Part shown: positions 58,700 to 64,000 of the stretch, in pieces
Layout: each line of letters starts with the position of its first letter
Position numbering within the stretch: the stretch's first letter is position 1
Assembly (NCBI GenBank): GCA_003508835.1
Contig: PUFA01000062.1
Coordinates: 4,185,001 to 4,249,000 of the forward strand
Direction: 5' to 3'
Source: Eonycteris spelaea
Taxonomy: Eukaryota > Chordata > Mammalia > Chiroptera > Pteropodidae
DNA: 64,000 nt
Position numbers and translations under genes: made by a program
Notes under the pieces: model-generated
The model's input: the letters and a program-made list of their open reading frames with translations, nothing else
The model's database searches: none
What the model was told of the DNA's origin: nothing

Positions 58700-60066
58700 A
58701 TTTTATTTTCATAAGTAAATTCCATACTCATTCATATTTCCTTAGGTGTTATCTAATGTCTTCTTTCCTGTGGCAGGATTTCATCTAAGATACTACATAA
58801 CGTGTAATCGTTATGTGTCTTTAGGCTCCTCTTGGTTGTAACAATTTCTCAGACTTTCATTGTTTTTGATGACTTTGACAGTTTTGAGCACTGGTCAGGT
58901 ATTTTGTAAAATGCCCCTCATTTGCAATTTGTCCGTAGTTTTTTCTCACGATTAGATTGGAGTGATGGGTTTGGGGAGGATGACTACAGAGGAGAAATGG
59001 CATCTCAGCACATCGTATCAAGAGTACATACTACCGGTATGATTTATCACTGATGTTGACCTGGAGCACCTGGCTGAGGTAGTGTTTGTCAGGTTCTCCA
59101 CTTTAGAGTTGCCTTTCTGTTCCCTTTCCACATGGTATTCTCTGGAAGAAAGTCATTGTGCAGGCTCCACTTGAGATAGGGGAGCTGTGTTCCACCTCCT
59201 CAAGGTGGAGTACCTACATAAATTATGTGGACTTCTGCACAGGAGATTTGTGTATTCACTCTCATTTATTAACTTATTTAACCATTTATTTAGATCAATG
59301 TGACTCATGGAGGTTTATTTTATATTTTGGGTTATAATTCCATGCTGCTTCATTTATTAGATTTGTTCAGCTTTGGCCATTGCGAGCTCCTTCAGTGGGT
59401 TCCCGTGGCCTTCTGACATAATCCATGATTGTGAAGTTTTTTTTGTTTTGCTTTGTTTTTGAGCACTTCCTTACTTTCTGGCACTATAAGATGCTCCAGG
59501 CTCATCTTGTATATTTCCAGCTCCTGTCTTAGAATCAACCATTTTCCCAAGGAGTCATGGTTTCTTTCATTGGATAATAATATTAGAAACCAAGATATGG
59601 ATGCTAACTGTGCTCATTGCTTCTAGTTTTTGTCAGCTGACAGAGCAAGGACATATATATGTCTACACTGACCTCCATATACACATATCTGTAAATATCT
59701 CTGTATGTAATCATCTGTTACTATATTAAACTAAACATGAGCTCACATTGATGCCTCAAACTTTAATCCATTACAACATGGACTATTCTAGCCTCTTTCC
59801 TTTACTTATCTCTAACCTCTCATTTCAATAGTGTTATACCTGGATCCCACTATCTGCCATCTATTCACTTAATTGTTCAGTTCTACCATACGTACATAGT
59901 GGTTTTTTAATTATTCACCAGAACTTCTTTGGAAAATAACTTTATTACCTAAAATACAGTGCTTATGTATCATTTCTTCTGCCCTCAGTCTTATAGGCTC
60001 CACTAATTTTCGCAGTTACAGAGGTCAGCACCTTTTCCTCCACCCCATTCAGTAAGAATAAATAAC
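58700..60066. mobile_element. Ancient L1 (L1M-type) 3' UTR, decayed
   Basis: Phrases such as GAGCACTTCCTTACTTTCTG, GATGCTCCAGGCTCATCTTG, AGAAACCAAGATATGGATGC and CTGTGCTCATTGCTTCTAG match a 3' UTR family of old mammalian L1 elements as I remember it. Limits and orientation are approximate. Confidence 0.5.
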
Positions 60067-60273
60067 TTTACAGCACAAAGAATAAACATTAACAAGTAAA
60101 AATTTGGAAAAAAAAATTCATTTGGGGGTTAGAGGACCCAGAATAAAGAATGCAATCAAAGCAGAAAAAGTTAAATTGCTTTGATTGCATTCTTTATTCT
60201 GGGTCCTCTAACCCCCAAATGAATTTTTTTTTCCAAATTTTTACTTGTTAATGTTTATTCTTTGTGCTGTAAA
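60067..60273. repeat. Perfect 97-bp inverted repeat with 13-bp spacer
   Basis: The left arm (60067-60163) is exactly the reverse complement of the right arm (60177-60273), including an A9/T9 run. The spacer is GAAAAAGTTAAAT. The outer bases stop pairing at once. It is either a very recent inverted duplication or a foldback artefact of the read or assembly. The arms match no repeat family I recognise. Confidence 0.95.
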
Positions 60274-61310
60274 ATTCAATGGGTTTTGACAAATGCAAGA
60301 GATTGGACTTTAGTTACAGATTTGGAGGCATCCATCTGTATATGAGAGTTAAAGCCATCCAGGCATGGAGCTCACTCTTCCTACATATATCCAGTTAATT
60401 AAAAACTCCAGTCTTTCCCCCACTTTGTTGTATCCCTCTAGCGATATGTTATTAATCCTTCAAGGTAAAGAATTAGACCAGCTCTTCAAGTTACTATTTA
60501 AGGTCAACTTTTGTTATTAAAATATCACCTGAAAGCTAATAATGTATTTTCACTTACCATTATACACTTCAAGATATATTTCCAGAGGCAAATAGTGGAA
60601 AATCAGGAATTTCCAAATAATGCTAGTCAAACAATCCTGCTTTTATCTAACATCTCCACATGATGTGTGTTAACTGATGTGGCTGGGCAAATACAGCTTT
60701 GTGCAGCCCCGGAGGAACTCCGGATTGGTGCCGAGTTTCCGTGCATCAACGATCTGTGTACCTCCTTGCCTCCAGCTGAAATCTCAAACAACTTAGAGAA
60801 AAATAGAGTTATTACCAGTAACAACTAGATGAAAGACATAGTTTCGGTGTGCAGTAATAATAATGAACCCAAAGAATTAGGTAGGCTCCGCACCCCACGT
60901 CACAGGCCCCTGGCAACTTCACGCTCACTTTCCTTCCCCACAGGGAGCCTGCATGGCTTAAGTTTACTGAAAGCAGATCTGAACATGTGCTTTCTGAACA
61001 AGCAGACTCCTGCAAGAGGCAAGAAAGGGAGGATTGACTCATGTATGCCCAGTTCCTATTGCTAAATATGACAAAAGTGAGTAAGGGGCAGGGAACAGTG
61101 CTTTAACCCTGTTAGAAGGTACTTTCACATTGAAGGACATAGGAATTGGGAACAAATTGACTCCTAACATTTGGAGAAGAAAAAGAGGAAAGATTCCTGC
61201 CAGAGAAGTTTCCTAGGAATTCATAGTACTTGCATTAATATTATGGAAAACTCCAAAAGGAATCTTTCTCTTCTACCATCTTTGAAATAATCCAAAGATC
61301 ATTCGAATTC
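60274..61310. other. Intergenic, no gene seen
   Basis: No recognised gene. Short open frames near 60.6-61.07 kb on both strands have no protein-like content. Confidence 0.5.
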
Positions 61311-61442
61311 TTTTTTTTTTTTAGAGTTTTAAAAAATTCTATTAAACTTATTGGGGTGACATTGGTTAATAAAATTGTATAGGTTTCAAGTATATCATTC
61401 TATAATACATCATCTGTATATTGCATTGTGTATTCACCATCC
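61311..61442 (-). mobile_element. L1 3' end, minus strand (part of a rearranged L1)
   Basis: On the minus strand the sequence ends with a poly(A) (seen as T12 at 61311-61322 on +), preceded by an L1 3' UTR with GTCACCCCAATAAG (reverse of CTTATTGGGGTGAC) and a CATCTGTATATTGCATTGTG segment. It resembles L1 3' ends of laurasiatherian mammals, perhaps bats. Confidence 0.75.
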
Positions 61443-61765
61443 AAATTAGATTCTGATATAGAAAACTCTGAAGACTCGATCAAAAAACTGTTAGAATGAA
61501 CAGACATAGAAAGGTTGCAAGATACAAAATCAATGTACAAAAATTCATTGCATTTCTATACCTAACAATGAAATGTCAGAAAAATAAATGAAACAAAAAC
61601 AATTCATTTTGCAATTGCAACAAAAAGAATAAAATACATAGCAATAAATTTAACAAAGGATGTGAAGGACCTATGCACTGAAAACTACAAGACATTATTA
61701 AAATCAATTGAAGACACAAAGAAATGGAGAGATATTTCGTGTTCATGGGTTGAAAGAACCAAGAC
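61443..61765 (+). mobile_element. L1 ORF2 fragment in opposite orientation (twin priming)
   Basis: Plus-strand ORF2 sequence (AAAACTCTGAAGACTCGATC, AAAATCAATGTACAAAAATT, AGAAATGGAGAGATATTTCG) directly abuts the minus-strand L1 3' end. Antisense 3' end plus inverted 5' piece is the standard signature of twin-primed L1 insertion. No clean target duplication was found. Confidence 0.7.
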
Positions 61766-64000
61766 TCTAATTCTTGAGTTTACTTTATAGATAGCTATAC
61801 CCTTGAGTGAATATTTATAATTTCCTGTTATTGACCATGTCTGGTCTGAAAAAGATTGGGAGTGGACAAAACAAGGCTGATGAAAACTATGGCCGTATCC
61901 ATGAGGTATAGCATGAAATCACTGTCTGCAACAGAACTTGTATACTTAAATCTTTCCCTTATTGCCTGAAAATCAAGCACTCTCCCAACACCAACACGAA
62001 ATATGAAAATAGAAATATTCAAATAAAAAAATCTCACTGTGGCAATCAGGACTAGAATTTAGTGTAGATTCTGGGGCAGTTATAGAAACATAAATTTAGT
62101 GAATGAGGTTAAAAGGTCAGATCTTGATTGACCACTGGGACTCTTAACTTTATAAACTGAGGCCAACCCCTCAAAATGTTGTAGAGCCCGTGTTGCTCTG
62201 TTCCGCTCATTTTATGACCGCACATTTGATTTTGAAAGTTTAAGTTAAAATTTGATACTTTATGTATAGTCATTGACTAATCCTAGCCTAATCTGGAGTG
62301 CAGTTTATCACTTTACATTTAAGAGAGAGAAAAAACCAGTACTTATCCCAAATTACCTATCTGTGGTTTACCAGGCATTTTGTCTAAATTTTTATAGCTT
62401 CCTTTTTGATAAACTTCAAATTTGGACTTTTCTGAAAAAACAGAGCATGGATTCCCCTTATTATCTTGTTGTGGATAAATCTTTTAGGAAGAGTTTACAT
62501 TTATTTGAGATTTTATTGATCTTTAGACTGGGATCTTTAATTCCTTGGATAAGAATCAGTTATACCACTCAGGGATAATCATTGTTATTATGTTGACATA
62601 GATCCTTCTAATTATATTACATCTTCAATTTATCTTAAAGTGTTAACTACAAAGATATATTGACTAAAGTTATAGATTTTATGATATTTTATCAAGTGAT
62701 TTTATTTCTTTCCCCTAAGGGATGGATGATGGCTGATGGCTAAGAAAGAACCTTGGCAATATTTCTTAAAATCTTTTACAGGCTAAAACAACTGGAGCCA
62801 TGTTCTACATCCTGTAATTTTGGGACCTTAATAATCAGCCTATGAGATAAGATAGATGGATGCAAAATCATTTATCTGGGAAAATCTTGCCTTTGAACAA
62901 TGCTTCCACTTTTTGAGTGGATTTCATTCAGACAGTTCCTTCTCAACTTTCATAAGAATTTGTTAGCATATCCCTCAGTTTATCTGACTATTAAAGTAAC
63001 AAGGAAGAAATTCACTGCTATTATCTCACTGTTACACTAACTTATCAATATTCATTTAAAAATAGTATTTTTGAGAGATCATCTAAAGAACATAACCTAT
63101 TTCATTTGTCTAAATATTCTAAAATTTAACTTTAGTTGAGCTAGATATCAATTAGCTGTATACTTGGACACTATTATCTTAGCTTTCTTAGGACTGATTT
63201 TGAATTTAGCAAGGTGACCTCAACAATCACAATTTTAGTGAAGCAGTGGGAATGAAAGCCCAGTTAGAATGGGCTCAAGGAAGAAATTTTAGATAAGCAT
63301 AGACAACTCTTTGTCTTTTATTCTTTGATGAAAGAAATTGCTAGATTCTAGCACAGGTAGATCTTGGATATAACAAACGCTTTACAAAATTAGTTGAACA
63401 AATAAATGAATATATCTAGGTACACTTGTATAAAGATTTATCTAAAAGGGATTCCTAATAGTGAAATTGTGAGATCTGGTGGCTTACCATGCAAAATCTA
63501 ATCTTTTCTGCTAAATTTTTCTGTAAAACATTAGCATAAACAACTGTTTAGATCAATTTTGCAGTAAAAAGAAGAGAACTGAAAAAAGAAACAGGGTCAA
63601 GTGGGGTTTTTTTTTGTTTTTATTTTTTTAATTTTTGGGGAAATAATAACATGTTTCTCTGATAATGCAAAGAATCCAGTAGAGAAGGAAACACCAATGA
63701 TGTAGGAGAGAATGTACTTAGCAGTGCAATGCTTTGTGAAGTTGAATAAAGGCGGGACCTAGTGCATTGGCCTTAACTAGGGGCTTACCCGCAATAGCAA
63801 AGAAGGTGGAGGACACGGGTGTGAATGTTGGTATTTTATTCCAGGGTATGGGAACATCATAATTTATTTATTTTCATTGGTTTTTTTACTTTGAGGAGCT
63901 AGCAGTGAAAATCCTTTCATCCTTGCATATTTCATGCAGAATCTGTAGAACACATCTCTAGAAATTGTATTGCTGGGTCAAAGGAAAAGCATATTTTAAA
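61766..64000. other. AT-rich gene-free DNA to window end
   Basis: No gene seen. The last about 70 bases (TAGAAATTGTATTGCTGGGT...) and a similar phrase near 63.46 kb resemble ancient L1M-type sequence. An ORF at 62273-62578 has no recognisable domain and is not supported. Confidence 0.5.

Noticed and set aside
62273..62578. 101-codon open frame near the window end
   Set aside because: No recognisable domain; AT-rich repeat-rich DNA with no gene context.

Overview
This is a mammalian nuclear window carrying the whole PITX2 locus (bicoid-class paired-type homeobox gene) on the + strand, followed by about 36 kb of gene-poor flank. The gene is identified by exons matching the three known N-terminal variants (PITX2A/B start, PITX2B-specific exon, PITX2C start), the homeobox split after homeodomain residue 46, Lys50, and a C-terminal OAR motif. 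No Alu, B1/B2 or ruminant repeats were recognised. The L1 3' ends near 46.0, 57.2 and 61.4 kb resemble laurasiatherian, possibly bat, L1 copies; that assignment is inference from memory.

Layout: 1-7.3 kb is upstream flank. 7.3-8.44 kb is the CpG-rich distal promoter (P1) with a consensus CRE and noncoding exon 1. Exon 2 (PITX2A/B start codon at 12199) and exon 3 (PITX2B insert, 12696-12833) follow. A 9 kb intron leads to a second CpG-rich promoter (P2, about 21.9-22.7 kb) and the PITX2C first coding exon (22760-22967). The homeobox exon is 23821-24025 and the last exon starts at 26492 with its stop at 27054-27056. The intron between those two holds an NKX2 site and two FOXH1 sites in about 230 bp, the signature of the Nodal-responsive left-side enhancer (ASE). 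P1 transcripts give PITX2A, or PITX2B when exon 3 is included; P2 transcripts give PITX2C. All share the DNA-binding and C-terminal exons.

The gene does not translate as given. The homeobox exon lacks one base in the codon for homeodomain residue 8, and the last exon has an extra C plus a scrambled stretch 35 bases later. Splice sites and surrounding coding sequence are intact, so I judge these to be assembly or consensus errors, but they need read-level checking.

From 27.75 kb onward no protein gene is supported. There are CpG-rich blocks at 28.7-30.8, 31.9-34.4 and 55.0-55.5 kb, a decayed near-full-length L1 (about 40.4-46.0 kb), MIR and L2-like remnants, two MaLR-like LTRs, a fossil DNA transposon split by an L1 insertion with a 16-bp target duplication (57.07-57.30 kb), a rearranged L1 that looks twin-primed (61.3-61.8 kb), and a perfect 97-bp inverted repeat with a 13-bp spacer (60067-60273). 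I found no sign of an unknown gene system; the most unusual items are the inverted repeat, the coding breaks and the isolated CpG island at 55 kb.
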